Source: CALESS01 sp041741455 (GTDB lineage Bacteria; Chloroflexota; Anaerolineae; Anaerolineales; Anaerolineaceae). From it: DNA of 54,861 bases. This document shows positions 7,307-15,842 of this stretch, piece after piece. Position 1 is the stretch's first letter. Each line of letters opens with the position of its first letter. The notes beneath the pieces were generated by a model that saw nothing but the letters and a program-made list of their open reading frames with translations, ran no database searches and had not been told where the DNA came from. Made by a program: the position numbers and the translations under genes. The stretch spans positions 1 through 54,861 of the forward strand of contig JBGSJZ010000054.1 of the NCBI GenBank assembly GCA_041741455.1. The letters are read 5' to 3'.

Positions 7307-8647
7307 TTATTTCCCGTTCGCGAGCAATTCTTCGCGCCGGGCTGCCATCTGGCGGCGCACCTTCTCAGCATCCCGCGGGTAGGTGAAGTAGAAGGCGGTG
7401 AAGACGATGCCGCAGATGATCCACGGGAAGGGGATGGTCCACAGCAAGGCGTTGGTCAGGCCGATCTTAACCGCCAGGGCGCCGCAGATCAGGCTGGAGA
7501 AGGCCGAAAGCCCTCCTTCCACCAAATTGACCATCGAGTAGGCGCTGGAGCGCTTCTCTGGCGGCACCACCGCCTGCATCATCGGTTCCTTGGCGCCGCG
7601 CCCCGGCCAGCCGATCAGCAGGGCGGTGATGGAGGTGAAGATGAACATCTGCATGAAATCCCACTGCGGGGCGCGGGTCAGCACGATATACATCGTGGGC
7701 ACGCCTGCCAGGACCGAGAACTGTCCGATGACCGTCCGGCCGTACTTCGGGCTAATCTTTTCTGCCTTGTCACCGATCAGTCCGCCGATGAAGTTGCTGA
7801 TGGCGGCGCTGACCACCACCCCGGCGAAGATCAGCGGGGCGCTGCCTTTGGGGTGGTCGAAGGTGATGGTATTGGCGTAGCCCAGGTCATTCACCATCCA
7901 GTTGATGAAGAAGACGCCCATCACCACCCACGGCATAGTGCCGGTGACGCCCTGGGCGATGGCCGCCCAGATGGTGGGGATGCGCAGGGTGGAGAACATA
8001 TCTTTCCAGTTGATTACATAGCGCTTTTCGCTCTCGTGGGTGATCAGCCCGGCCAGTTCCGGCTCGGAGGCGCCGCGTGGCGGCTCTTCAACGAACAGCC
8101 AGATCACCACGCCGCTCAGGATGCTGACGATGCCCAGGCCGACGAAGCCCCAGCGCCACAGGTCGGCAGTGGCCACGAAGCCCAGGGCCAACACGCCCAG
8201 CACGGTGCCCATCAGCCCAACCAGGCCAATGATGCCCAGGGCCATGCCGCGCCTCCGCTGCGGGAAGTGGTCGGCGATCAGCGAGAAGGTGGCGGGCATC
8301 AGGCAGCCCAGCCCCAACCCGGAAATGGCCCGGATCCAGATCATCCATTGGAAGTTCGGCACCAGGCCAACCGCCACCGTCCACAGCCCCCAGACCCCCG
8401 TGCCGAAGATCAGCACCTTGCGCCGGGAGTAGCGGTCGGCCATGTAGCCCCAGAACGGCGCGCTGACCGTCTGGGCGATGTTGCGCAGGGTTTCCATCAG
8501 GCCGATGACCTGGTTGGTCAGGCCGCTGAAGACCATCAACAAAATGGGGGAGAGCACCCCCATGGATTGCGCCTCGCCCTGGTCCACCAGGTAGCCCAGG
8601 CCGAGGGCAAACAGAGTCCGTCCAGATTTCTTTGGTTTTTGATCCAT
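7307..8647 (-). CDS. MFS transporter
   Basis: A 446-residue polytopic membrane protein. MFS features: an early VDQGEAQSMGVLSPIL segment, the loop 2-3 signature GYMADRYSRRKVLIFGTGVWGLWT, SGLGLGCLMPATFSLIADHFPQRRRGMALG, and a second-half GGLIGDKAEK repeat of that loop. About twelve hydrophobic spans are readable. The substrate is not identifiable. ATG 8647 is chosen over an upstream in-frame start at 8821 because a good promoter (8686-8714) lies between them. It is followed by a terminator, so it is probably monocistronic. Confidence 0.88.
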   Translation of the reverse strand: MDQKPKKSGRTLFALGLGYLVDQGEAQSMGVLSPILLMVFSGLTNQVIGLMETLRNIAQTVSAPFWGYMADRYSRRKVLIFGTGVWGLWTVAVGLVPNFQWMIWIRAISGLGLGCLMPATFSLIADHFPQRRRGMALGIIGLVGLMGTVLGVLALGFVATADLWRWGFVGLGIVSILSGVVIWLFVEEPPRGASEPELAGLITHESEKRYVINWKDMFSTLRIPTIWAAIAQGVTGTMPWVVMGVFFINWMVNDLGYANTITFDHPKGSAPLIFAGVVVSAAISNFIGGLIGDKAEKISPKYGRTVIGQFSVLAGVPTMYIVLTRAPQWDFMQMFIFTSITALLIGWPGRGAKEPMMQAVVPPEKRSSAYSMVNLVEGGLSAFSSLICGALAVKIGLTNALLWTIPFPWIICGIVFTAFYFTYPRDAEKVRRQMAARREELLANGK

Positions 8648-8685
8648 GTGAATTTTCCCGATTGCGAGGATGAGTGCTTGAGTAG

Positions 8686-8714
8686 ATTGTAGCCCGGGTT
8701 TTGTTTTCGGGCAA
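8686..8714 (-). promoter_or_regulatory. Sigma-70-like promoter of the MFS gene
   Basis: Minus strand TTGCCC (8714-8709), exactly 17 bases, then TACAAT (8691-8686). This predicts a start near 8680 and a leader of about 33 bases before ATG 8647. Confidence 0.65.
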
Positions 8715-8727
8715 GTGGATAAACTCT

Positions 8728-8845
8728 CCACCACGGAGGCACGGAGGTCACTGAGGGCACGGAGAATGAAAATTCCGATTTGATATTTCGTCTCGATCGT
8801 TCCGGACTCTTTGCGAAGCACCCACCGGGTGTCCGAGAACCGTGA
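8728..8845. repeat. CACCACGGAGGCACGGAGG-type dispersed repeat
   Basis: CACCACGGAGGCACGGAGG followed by CACTGAGGGCACGGAGA, then GCGAAGCACCCACCGGGTGTC. The second half matches GCGAAGCACCCTTCAGGGCAGTGTC in the element at 23937-24035, so the two are relatives. No gene is seen in this stretch. Confidence 0.6.
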
Positions 8846-8906
8846 ATGCGCTCGGTCTGGTCCACAGGATGCTACGCGAAAATCGGCGCAATCGAAGTTG
8901 GATTTG

Positions 8907-10079
8907 TTATGATTTGATTTTGAAGGTTTTTACAATATCCCAAAAGACCTTCAGGGCTTCTGGTGAAACTGTATTATCCAAATTATCATGTACTGGAACA
9001 ATAAATAGGATTTTATCCCTATAGGGAACAAATATGCATAATTCAAACATGAAGGGTTGGTAAGTAGTGAGATAAGCAGGAAATTCAGCCACCGATATTT
9101 TATTTACTGTGGCATTAATTGTTTCCAGAGAAAGATTGAGAATTGGGGTGAAGTACATCTCTTGAATAATCTTATCGATTGATTGATTATTGGGATTCGA
9201 CAGAACATCCACAACCATCCCTTGATAACCCTGGTCCTTTAATCTTGTAAATTGAATACGTGCTGTTCTAAACTCCAACCCTCCTTCTTGGCTGGTATGG
9301 AAAAATACGTCTGGTGGATAGCTGAAAGAATAACCAGCCTCCTTATCTTCATACAAGTACCAGCCATTTTCCAGGGGGAATTGCACGGTATCCACAATTT
9401 GATAAAACATTTGTAGAATTTCCGGTTCCACCTTGATTACAGCTGTATCGTGAATAGGAGCTATTATCATGAATTTTTCACCAAGCGGAACAATGATCGT
9501 CGTTTCAGTATTTGTTTCAGGTATGGTGGCTTGGACGGCTTGTTTTTCTCCAACCATAATATTCCCAAGGGTATCCTTAAATTCCATAGACGCAATTTTC
9601 CCGGAACTTTCTTCTAGCACTTTTATAGCAATCTCTGCACCGGATAATAGTCCAGGGTTTGATTCGAGGCGGAGAGTCATTCCTTGGTACGGTTTGTCTT
9701 GTAACAAGAATTGAATGTTTATGTTTTTCGAAAGATCAACGGGATTCTTTCCAAAAGTTACGATAGCCGTAGGCGGATAAGCAAACGAAAATTCGTTATC
9801 CGGATCTTTGTAAAGATACCAGCCGTTCTCCAGCACAATCGGAGTTGGGGTTTGGGTGGAGGAAGGTAAGGGGATACTGGTTGGGGAAGCAAAATCCTCG
9901 GGAGTGCCATCCGGTGGTGGATAAGCCAACTGTGGTTTTTCCTCCAAACTCAAGGATGGCATAAAATCCGCTTTTTCCAGTTGAAAGATCAAAATTACCC
10001 CTGCCAGGAGCAGGATCGAAAGAAAAATTTGCAGCGCCTGGTTGGCTTTTCGCTTGGAGTTTTTCACTGGATTGCCCAA
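8907..10079 (-). CDS. Membrane-anchored extracytoplasmic protein with two repeated domains
   Basis: A 390-residue protein: basic N terminus, one hydrophobic span (residues about 17-36), a Pro/Thr/Ser linker (PLPSSTQTPTP), then two homologous halves. These open with ENGWYLYKDPDNEFSFAYPP and ENGWYLYEDKEAGYSFSYPP, each followed by about 130 residues with NIQF/RIQFTR, QGMTL/QGMVV and LSNPN motifs. The SFxYPP opening recalls PsbP/LpqN-like ligand-binding folds, but this is only a resemblance. The start is a TTG without a clear Shine-Dalgarno; GTG at 10067 is an alternative. A TGCTATACT box (10118-10126) could be its extended -10. Function unknown; lower GC than its neighbours. Confidence 0.75.
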   Translation of the reverse strand: MGNPVKNSKRKANQALQIFLSILLLAGVILIFQLEKADFMPSLSLEEKPQLAYPPPDGTPEDFASPTSIPLPSSTQTPTPIVLENGWYLYKDPDNEFSFAYPPTAIVTFGKNPVDLSKNINIQFLLQDKPYQGMTLRLESNPGLLSGAEIAIKVLEESSGKIASMEFKDTLGNIMVGEKQAVQATIPETNTETTIIVPLGEKFMIIAPIHDTAVIKVEPEILQMFYQIVDTVQFPLENGWYLYEDKEAGYSFSYPPDVFFHTSQEGGLEFRTARIQFTRLKDQGYQGMVVDVLSNPNNQSIDKIIQEMYFTPILNLSLETINATVNKISVAEFPAYLTTYQPFMFELCIFVPYRDKILFIVPVHDNLDNTVSPEALKVFWDIVKTFKIKS

Positions 10080-10198
10080 GGAAGTTCGATCATCAAATTC
10101 AATTTTGAATAATTGTTAGTATAGCATGCTTGTTATTCCGTGTTGCGCCGGTCTCGTGCGCAGCACTCTAAGGGGTCCGTGGTGAGTGAAGATTTTCA

Positions 10199-10207
10199 TG
10201 CTATAAT
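10199..10207 (+). promoter_or_regulatory. Extended -10 promoter of the nurA-herA operon
   Basis: TGCTATAAT in the context TTTTCATGCTATAAT, 33 bases before the nurA ATG. The string TTCATGCTATAAT is shared exactly with the ABC-F promoter at 15732-15744. Confidence 0.65.
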
Positions 10208-10240
10208 CAATCAAACAAATGTTCGATACAAGGGGTTGAT

Positions 10241-11428
10241 ATGCCGGTTAACTTTCCCCAAATCCAACAACAGGTGCGCCAGATGGGCGCGGATACCCTG
10301 CGCACCCGCCAGGCCCTGCGCCAGAAGCACGAGCAAGCGCTCTACCTGCTGGCCGCGGCAGACGCCGACCCGGATGCCCTGCAGCGGCGCATCGAGCAGG
10401 CCTACGCCCTCAACCAACATCTGCGTTGCGCCGCCCCCACGGATGAGCCGTTGCGTTCCATCCACCTGCTGCCGGAGTTGCCGGGTCCTTTCACCCTGCT
10501 GGCCGCGGATGGCAGCCAGGTCAACCCGGACCGCCACGCCCCGGTCGAATTCTGCGTGATCAACCTGGGGGCCTTCCGCATGCAGCCCGGGCAGGCCGTG
10601 GCACCGCGCGAAATCACCCAATCTGAATTACTCTACAAAGAAGAAGACCTCTACACCCCCCAGGGGCGCATCACCGAAGAGATCGTGGCCCTACGCCGCG
10701 ACCTACTGGAGCGCCGCCTGCTGGCTGAACTGGCCCGCCAGGAATCTGGCCCGGTGGTGGCGCTGACCGACGGCCCGATGGAGTTGTTCCGCAAACCGGA
10801 GGCTTCCGCCCTCTACTCCGGCCTGATGGACCAATTCATCGCCGCTTTGCGTGAACTGAATGATCTCGGCACCATCAGCGCCGGTTACGTGGATAAACCC
10901 GCCGCCGACCTGGTGGTGCGCATGTTGGAGTTGCTGCTGCTGCCGGAGGACGACTTGCGCCAGGCCGGGCAGCAGCGTCCGCTGCTGGGCGTGACGGATG
11001 CCGGCCTGTTCAGCGAGAGCCTGCCCCCGGGGGCGCGCACGGCGGTTTTCACCATCAAATCCCGCAGCACCGAGAATGTCTTCCACGGCCCGCTGGCCCT
11101 GCACTTCTTCTATCTCAACGTCAGCCCGGAGGGCCGTAAGCCCTGGCTGGCGCGGGTCGAAGTGCCGCGCTGGGTGGCTGAAGATCCCGAAAAATTGGAT
11201 ACCCTGCACGCCGCCCTGATCCAGCAATGCCGCACGCTCGGCGGGCGGGCTTACCCCTACGCTCTGCACCGCGCCCACGAGGTGGCGGTGATCCAAATGG
11301 ATGAGAAGAACCAGCTCATCTCCTTGATTCAAGCCGAACTGAACCGCAACGGGATCGAGATCGGCGAAGAATCCCACAAACAAAGCACCAAGGACATCTC
11401 AGGAACACGCACGAGGTACGGACGATGA
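10241..11428 (+). CDS. nurA: NurA-domain 5'-3' nuclease
   Basis: A 395-residue protein with the NurA core: LLAADGSQVNPD with catalytic-type Asp90, VVALTDGPMELF with Asp177, and LLGVTDAGLFS with Asp253. A C-terminal HEVAVIQMDEKNQLISLIQAEL completes the domain. An N-terminal helical part (1-70) is likely a coiled coil. NurA works with HerA to resect DNA ends in archaea and some bacteria. The ATG of the next gene overlaps its stop (ATGA at 11425-11428), so the operon is translationally coupled. It is preceded by AAGGGG. Confidence 0.9.
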   Translation: MPVNFPQIQQQVRQMGADTLRTRQALRQKHEQALYLLAAADADPDALQRRIEQAYALNQHLRCAAPTDEPLRSIHLLPELPGPFTLLAADGSQVNPDRHAPVEFCVINLGAFRMQPGQAVAPREITQSELLYKEEDLYTPQGRITEEIVALRRDLLERRLLAELARQESGPVVALTDGPMELFRKPEASALYSGLMDQFIAALRELNDLGTISAGYVDKPAADLVVRMLELLLLPEDDLRQAGQQRPLLGVTDAGLFSESLPPGARTAVFTIKSRSTENVFHGPLALHFFYLNVSPEGRKPWLARVEVPRWVAEDPEKLDTLHAALIQQCRTLGGRAYPYALHRAHEVAVIQMDEKNQLISLIQAELNRNGIEIGEESHKQSTKDISGTRTRYGR

Positions 11429-12039
11429 ACGGATTGGAAATTGGACGATTGCTGCGCGCCGGCAATACCGGCTGTGTGGTCGGCTGCCGGGTGACTCAAC
11501 TGGCCGCGCCGGCCTTTGGCGGCCTGGTGCGCATCCCGCTGGATGACGCCTACCAGGTCTTTGGCCTGATCACCGATATTCACATTGCCGATGACGGCCT
11601 GGTGCGCCAGTTGGTGACCTACGAGGACGTCCCGGCGGATGTGATCCTCGACAACCGGGTCAACCGCAACGTGCCGGTCGAGATCAGCGTGCTGTTTGTG
11701 GGTTTTGAGCAGTCCGGGCGCATCAGTCACCTGCTGCCGCCCACCCCGCCGCTGACGCTCGATCTGATGTACGCCTGCACCCCCGCCGAAATCCGGACTT
11801 TTCTCTCTGCCGGGCGCTTTGGCTACCTGCGCCACGTCTTGCGCTCGCTCGACCTGCCGGTTGGCGAACTGCTGGCAGCCCACCTCCAGCAGGCCGCACC
11901 CGCCATGCCGTCCGAATGGCTGGCCTCCGCCATGCAGGAGCTGATCACCCTGCTGCGGGATGACTACGCTACCCTGATGAGCGTGCTCGGCGCCCTTTCC
12001 GACATCCACCTGCCTGATTCCACCCCCGGAGGCGCCTGA
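11425..12039 (+). CDS. HAS-barrel-like small protein between NurA and HerA
   Basis: A 204-residue protein with no clear family match from memory. Its N-terminal 100 residues look like a beta barrel: CVVGCRVTQL, GLVRIPLDDAYQVFGLITDIHIADDGLVRQLV. The segment YQVFGLITDIHI parallels YLFYGLITDLEL in the first domain of HerA encoded by the next gene, so a stand-alone HAS (HerA-ATP synthase) barrel is inferred. The C-terminal half is helical. It overlaps nurA by 4 bases and herA by 1 base (TGATG). A structural or regulatory subunit of the NurA-HerA complex is the simplest reading. Confidence 0.75.
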   Translation: MNGLEIGRLLRAGNTGCVVGCRVTQLAAPAFGGLVRIPLDDAYQVFGLITDIHIADDGLVRQLVTYEDVPADVILDNRVNRNVPVEISVLFVGFEQSGRISHLLPPTPPLTLDLMYACTPAEIRTFLSAGRFGYLRHVLRSLDLPVGELLAAHLQQAAPAMPSEWLASAMQELITLLRDDYATLMSVLGALSDIHLPDSTPGGA

Positions 12040-13745
12040 TGAACGACCCTGAAAACACCCATTCGCCCGTCGGCTATGTGGTCGGCGGCAGCCTGAAGGA
12101 CAACCTGCAGGTCCGCCTGACTGTACCGCCCCAATTCGTCCAGGAGGGCGGCTTTGTGGTCATCGAGAGTGGCGACTACTTGTTCTACGGCCTGATCACC
12201 GACCTGGAGCTTGGCTCCACCGACCCGCGCTTTGCGGATGAGCAATCCGAGGCCCGCCTGCCCGCCAACCTGGCCGCCCTGCTGCATGGCCAAACCCTCT
12301 TCACCAACCTGGCCGTGTTGCCCTCGCTGATGTTGGAGGCCGGCCCGGAGCTGGATTCGCCGCGCTACCCAGAGTGGCGCCAGCAACATCCGGAGGATCC
12401 ACACCCGATCCCGGTCAAGACTGTGCCCCAGCACCACGCCCCGGTGCGCCTGGCCGCCGCCGAGGACGTGGCCACCATCTTTGGCGACGCATCCCAACCC
12501 GGCAACTTTGTGCTCGGCGTCACCCGCGAGCAGGGCCACCCGGTCTGCATCAACCTGGAGAAGTTTGTCCAGCGCTCCTCGGGTATTTTCGGCGCCACCG
12601 GCACCGGCAAATCCTTCCTGACCCGCATCATCCTGGCCGGGCTGATCCACTACAACAAGGCCAGCGTGCTGGTCTTCGACATGCACAACGAGTATGGCTT
12701 CGACGACACTGCCTCGGATACCCAGCAACGGGTGCCTGGCCTGCGCGGCAAGTTCCCCGGGCGGGTGCAGGTGGTCGGGTTGGGACGCACCGCCAGCATC
12801 CGCGGCGCCACCCCGGATTTCCACCTGGAGATCGCCGAGAGCGACATCACTCCGGGCGACGTGGAAATGCTGATGCGCGAATTGAACCTGAAGGAGACCA
12901 CCCCCACCACCCTGGACGCGCTCTATCACAGCTTCGGCAGGGACTGGTTCCGCAGCTTCCGGGAGATGCGGGTGGGAGCCATGGTGGAGGAAGAGAATGG
13001 CAAGAAGGTCCCGGCCGGGGATAGCGTGGCCTTCTGGGCGCGCGAGGCCGGTGTCAACGAGATGGCCGCAGAAGGGCTGCACGGCAAGCTGCAACGGGTT
13101 TTCCACCTGCCCTACGTGGTGGAGAAACCGGCGGCGGATGCCATCAGTGAAATCATCAAGAGCCTGGACGCCGGCAAGCACGTGGTGCTGTCGTTCGGCG
13201 AACACGAGACTGACCTGGACTACCTGCTGGTGACCAACCTGCTGACCCGGCGCATCCGGGCCGCCTGGGAGGAGCGCACCAACGCCTTCCGCGCCCACCC
13301 GGAAAAAGCCCCCGAGCCGCGCCCGCTGGTGATTGCGGTGGAAGAAGCCCACAAGCTGCTCAACCGCGAGATGGCCGCCCAGACCACCTTCTCGACCATC
13401 GCCCGCGAGATGCGCAAGTACTACGTCACCCTGCTGATCATCGACCAGCGCCCCTCGCAGATTTACGACGAGGTGCTCTCGCAGCTCGGCACGCGCATCA
13501 GCGGCTGGCTGGGGGATGACAGCGACATCCAGGCGGTGCTCTCCGGCCTGGCCGGGCGGGATGCCCTGCGCGGTATGCTGGCCCGCCTGCAGCCCAAGGA
13601 GGAAGTGCTGATCCTGGGCTGGGGGGTGGCCATGCCCATCCCGCTGCGCTCGCGCCGCTACGATGAGAAGTTCTGGCAGGAATTGCTCGGCAAGGACAAG
13701 GGCAAGGCCACCGAGAGCCAGATTTTGAAGGAACTAGGGTTTTAG
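12039..13745 (+). CDS. herA: HerA hexameric DNA translocase
   Basis: A 568-residue FtsK/HerA-superfamily ATPase. Residues 1-100 are a HAS barrel (VGYVVGGSLKDNLQVRL, YGLITDLELG). Walker A GATGTGKS is at 185-192, VLVFDMHNEYGF follows, and Walker B VIAVEEAHKLL has Glu435-Glu436. REMRKYYVTLLIIDQRPSQIYDEVLSQ carries the sensor and arginine region. HerA pumps DNA and drives NurA resection at breaks. Last gene of the coupled operon. A short hairpin repeat follows at 13750-13790 without a T-run. Confidence 0.93.
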   Translation: MNDPENTHSPVGYVVGGSLKDNLQVRLTVPPQFVQEGGFVVIESGDYLFYGLITDLELGSTDPRFADEQSEARLPANLAALLHGQTLFTNLAVLPSLMLEAGPELDSPRYPEWRQQHPEDPHPIPVKTVPQHHAPVRLAAAEDVATIFGDASQPGNFVLGVTREQGHPVCINLEKFVQRSSGIFGATGTGKSFLTRIILAGLIHYNKASVLVFDMHNEYGFDDTASDTQQRVPGLRGKFPGRVQVVGLGRTASIRGATPDFHLEIAESDITPGDVEMLMRELNLKETTPTTLDALYHSFGRDWFRSFREMRVGAMVEEENGKKVPAGDSVAFWAREAGVNEMAAEGLHGKLQRVFHLPYVVEKPAADAISEIIKSLDAGKHVVLSFGEHETDLDYLLVTNLLTRRIRAAWEERTNAFRAHPEKAPEPRPLVIAVEEAHKLLNREMAAQTTFSTIAREMRKYYVTLLIIDQRPSQIYDEVLSQLGTRISGWLGDDSDIQAVLSGLAGRDALRGMLARLQPKEEVLILGWGVAMPIPLRSRRYDEKFWQELLGKDKGKATESQILKELGF

Positions 13746-13749
13746 TTTT

Positions 13750-13790
13750 AACTCCTTCTCCCTCCTAGGGAGAAGGTTGGGATGAGGGTG
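13750..13790. repeat. CCTTCTCCCT/AGGGAGAAGG hairpin repeat
   Basis: CCTTCTCCCT-CCT-AGGGAGAAGG followed by TTGGGATGAGGG, the same design as the element at 7271-7306. It lies between the convergent herA and abiEii genes. It has no T-run on either strand, but may still limit read-through. Confidence 0.6.
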
Positions 13791-13817
13791 AATTTGACTT
13801 GTCGTTTGGTTTTGATT

Positions 13818-14675
13818 TCACCACAGGTTCTTAATCAGGTCCCCGACTTCACTTAGGACTATTTCGACCGGTGGGGAATGGGGAACAAAAGGTTGAAGTT
13901 GTTGTGGCCATTCCGTCCGTGCCACATGCAATAATTCGTCCCCGATAAAATCATCGGGTGAAGAAAAATGCACCTGCCGGACTACACATTTCCTGATTAA
14001 TAACGGCACCAGATTTTGCTCATTACATTCGGGTTGTTTTAATAAATACCAAAGATCATAATAATCCCGACAGACCCGGCTGGCACCCCAACCGCGCTCC
14101 TGCAATCTAGCCTGGCTTTGCAATAAAGCCCGCATCTTCTCGGCTGCAATTTCTTGTAACGAATAAGCCCCTACAGTTGCAGAATAATCCTCCCCGAAAG
14201 GATGGATAACCGCGCGAGTCTGAATATCAGAATAGATGGGCTCATCACAGGTGATCTCAACTTTCAATCGACACAAGGGTTGTGTTTGCCTTGGAAATTG
14301 GATTCGAACCAGGTAGGCTTTCTGATCCCCCGGATGCGGATTCGGTAGGATTAGCGGCTCCAACCTGGCTTGAAACGGACCGCGCTGGTTGAGCATGTCC
14401 AACATCTTCGCCACTACGCCTTCCATCCATTCGTTCAGTCCATCGATTGTCCCCGGTATTCGGGTTGAGTAATCCAGATCCTCTGAAAATCGGTAATTCT
14501 CAAAGTACAACTTGCGCAGCGCCGTTCCGCCCTTCAGCACAATGGCCTCGCCGGTCGGCTGAGTATCAGCGATTGCGGCCAGCAAGTAACTGAGCGCATA
14601 ATCCTTTTCCACAATATCCTGCCGGACGCCCGTTTTCCGGGTGACCATCCGGATGGTTTCAAGCACATTTCCCAT
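13818..14675 (-). CDS. abiEii: AbiEii-type nucleotidyltransferase toxin
   Basis: A 285-residue DUF1814/AbiEii protein. Polymerase-beta-like core: VLKGGTALRKLYF...RFSEDLDYS (residues about 47-71) with the Gly-Gly and Asp-x-Asp metal-binding pair. RLKVEITCDEP (third Asp/Glu) and EIAAEKMRALLQ follow, then RDYYDLWYLLK, all typical of AbiEii/MenA toxins that modify tRNA 3' ends. It begins 3 bases after the abiEi stop, with GGAGGAG for translation. The AbiE pair is a type IV toxin-antitoxin and a known abortive phage-resistance module. Intact. Confidence 0.9.
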   Translation of the reverse strand: MGNVLETIRMVTRKTGVRQDIVEKDYALSYLLAAIADTQPTGEAIVLKGGTALRKLYFENYRFSEDLDYSTRIPGTIDGLNEWMEGVVAKMLDMLNQRGPFQARLEPLILPNPHPGDQKAYLVRIQFPRQTQPLCRLKVEITCDEPIYSDIQTRAVIHPFGEDYSATVGAYSLQEIAAEKMRALLQSQARLQERGWGASRVCRDYYDLWYLLKQPECNEQNLVPLLIRKCVVRQVHFSSPDDFIGDELLHVARTEWPQQLQPFVPHSPPVEIVLSEVGDLIKNLW

Positions 14676-14678
14676 GGC

Positions 14679-15521
14679 TTACTCCTCCCTCAGATTCTCA
14701 CGGATATTCCAGCGTTGATTCTTCTCGCCAATGGCATGATGCTGCGGGTCCAACGAATAATTGATGCCAACCGGGTAATCTTCCAGGGGGGCAAGCGCTG
14801 CGCCAGGCGCGCCTAACTGCTCCAATGCCCAGCCCATGCGCTTGATGACCGAGCCTACGCCGTAACGCAGCGTGTAATCGACCAATGTCTCGAGGCGAAG
14901 GGTTGGAAGCGCATTCTCGAGCAACTCCATGGCTGCAGACATGCCGCCGAAAATATCGGCGCGGGCGATCAGGTCCAGGGCGGTTCGTTCCGGGTCGGTG
15001 ATATTTACCTGTTGCCAGGAATTGACCCAGGTCGGGGAGAATCCCCAGAACTTGTCGACTTGAATATGGATGAACTCAATTTCCAACCCATAGGCCAGCC
15101 AGACGGCCCGGCCGCGCGGGCTGTGGGCCGTACCGGTCCGCATTTCAGGGGTGACCACCTTTTGGGGCGTGACCGCCTGTACCATGCGTGGGATCTGGGT
15201 GGTGAAACCGTGGTGAGCGCAGGCTGACCAGTGGCTGATCGCCATGGGCTGAATCAGGGCAGCCGCAATCGCCAGGGGAGAGATTTCTCCGGCGAATAAC
15301 GGGCTCCTCACAACATACACCCCCCGCTTGATGATCTCGATCCAACCCCCACCGGCCAGCTTGCTGATCAGATTTCCTAATTGTTCAGGCTGAATTGCTA
15401 GGTCTGCAGCAATCAGTCGGACTTGTTCCAGGGTAAATACAGGCCCGTACGCCTGGACAACCTGCTCCAGGATGCGCATTCCTTGTGTTTGTGAATAGCC
15501 GGAAGAAGCGGTATCTATCAT
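14679..15521 (-). CDS. abiEi: AbiEi antitoxin / transcriptional repressor
   Basis: A 280-residue protein with an N-terminal winged helix (VFTLEQVRLIAADLAIQPEQLGNLISKLAGGGWIEIIKRGVYVV) and an AbiEi antitoxin fold (SPLAIAAALIQPMAISHWSACAHHGFTTQIP, ITDPERTALDLIARADIFGG). In other bacteria AbiEi represses its own promoter by binding inverted repeats. Here a 19-bp-arm palindrome overlaps the -10. The ATG at 15521 follows the -10 by six bases and there is no Shine-Dalgarno, so the mRNA is probably leaderless. A second ATG at residue 15 is a poorer choice. Confidence 0.88.
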   Translation of the reverse strand: MIDTASSGYSQTQGMRILEQVVQAYGPVFTLEQVRLIAADLAIQPEQLGNLISKLAGGGWIEIIKRGVYVVRSPLFAGEISPLAIAAALIQPMAISHWSACAHHGFTTQIPRMVQAVTPQKVVTPEMRTGTAHSPRGRAVWLAYGLEIEFIHIQVDKFWGFSPTWVNSWQQVNITDPERTALDLIARADIFGGMSAAMELLENALPTLRLETLVDYTLRYGVGSVIKRMGWALEQLGAPGAALAPLEDYPVGINYSLDPQHHAIGEKNQRWNIRENLREE

Positions 15522-15527
15522 ATAAAT

Positions 15528-15572
15528 ATTATACTACGATAATATATTATTTATATATTATCGTAGTATAAT
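15528..15572. promoter_or_regulatory. Palindromic abiE operator with outward-facing TATAAT boxes
   Basis: Perfect 19-base arms (15528-15546 and 15554-15572) around a 7-base AT loop. The core is ATACTACGATAATATA. Each arm ends in TATAAT facing outward: the minus-strand box (15533-15528) serves abiEi and the plus-strand box (15567-15572) points toward the ABC-F gene. An AbiEi dimer would fit the symmetry. Confidence 0.75.
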
Positions 15573-15735
15573 TCTATATTGAAGAATTAGTCCAAATACT
15601 GATGCTCCACCCCCCTAATTCTGGCTTATGGGTTTTGTTTTGGAATTGATTCCCTTGCCTGGATTGAATCCAATAATCAAATCGCTTATCCGATTTTATT
15701 ATCTGCGTCATCTGTGGATAGGTTCTTAAAATTCA

Positions 15736-15744
15736 TGCTATAAT
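15736..15744 (+). promoter_or_regulatory. Extended -10 promoter of the ABC-F leader
   Basis: TGCTATAAT in TTCATGCTATAATATCG. It would start transcription near 15751, leaving about 140 bases of leader before the ABC-F start. No convincing -35 is seen, as expected for an extended -10. Confidence 0.65.
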
Positions 15745-15775
15745 ATCGCTGTTCTGATTGGAGAAAGCGACCACA

Positions 15776-15796
15776 ATGACGACGGACAGCCTGTAA
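15776..15796 (+). CDS. Six-codon leader peptide MTTDSL upstream of ABC-F
   Basis: ATG ACG ACG GAC AGC CTG TAA, preceded by GGAG at 15760-15763. It lies between the promoter and a terminator-like hairpin. Such minimal ORFs act as ribosome-stalling sensors ahead of antibiotic-induced ABC-F and erm genes. The spacing from GGAG (12 bases) is long, so translation is plausible but unproven. Confidence 0.5.
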   Translation: MTTDSL

Positions 15797-15842
15797 AAAC
15801 CACTATTTCCCGGGTATTGCGTACCGACTTGAATCATTTAAG

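Noticed and set aside
11964..13352. 462-residue open frame on the minus strand
   Set aside because: It is antisense to herA, has no family signature, and arises from codon bias in a GC-rich gene.
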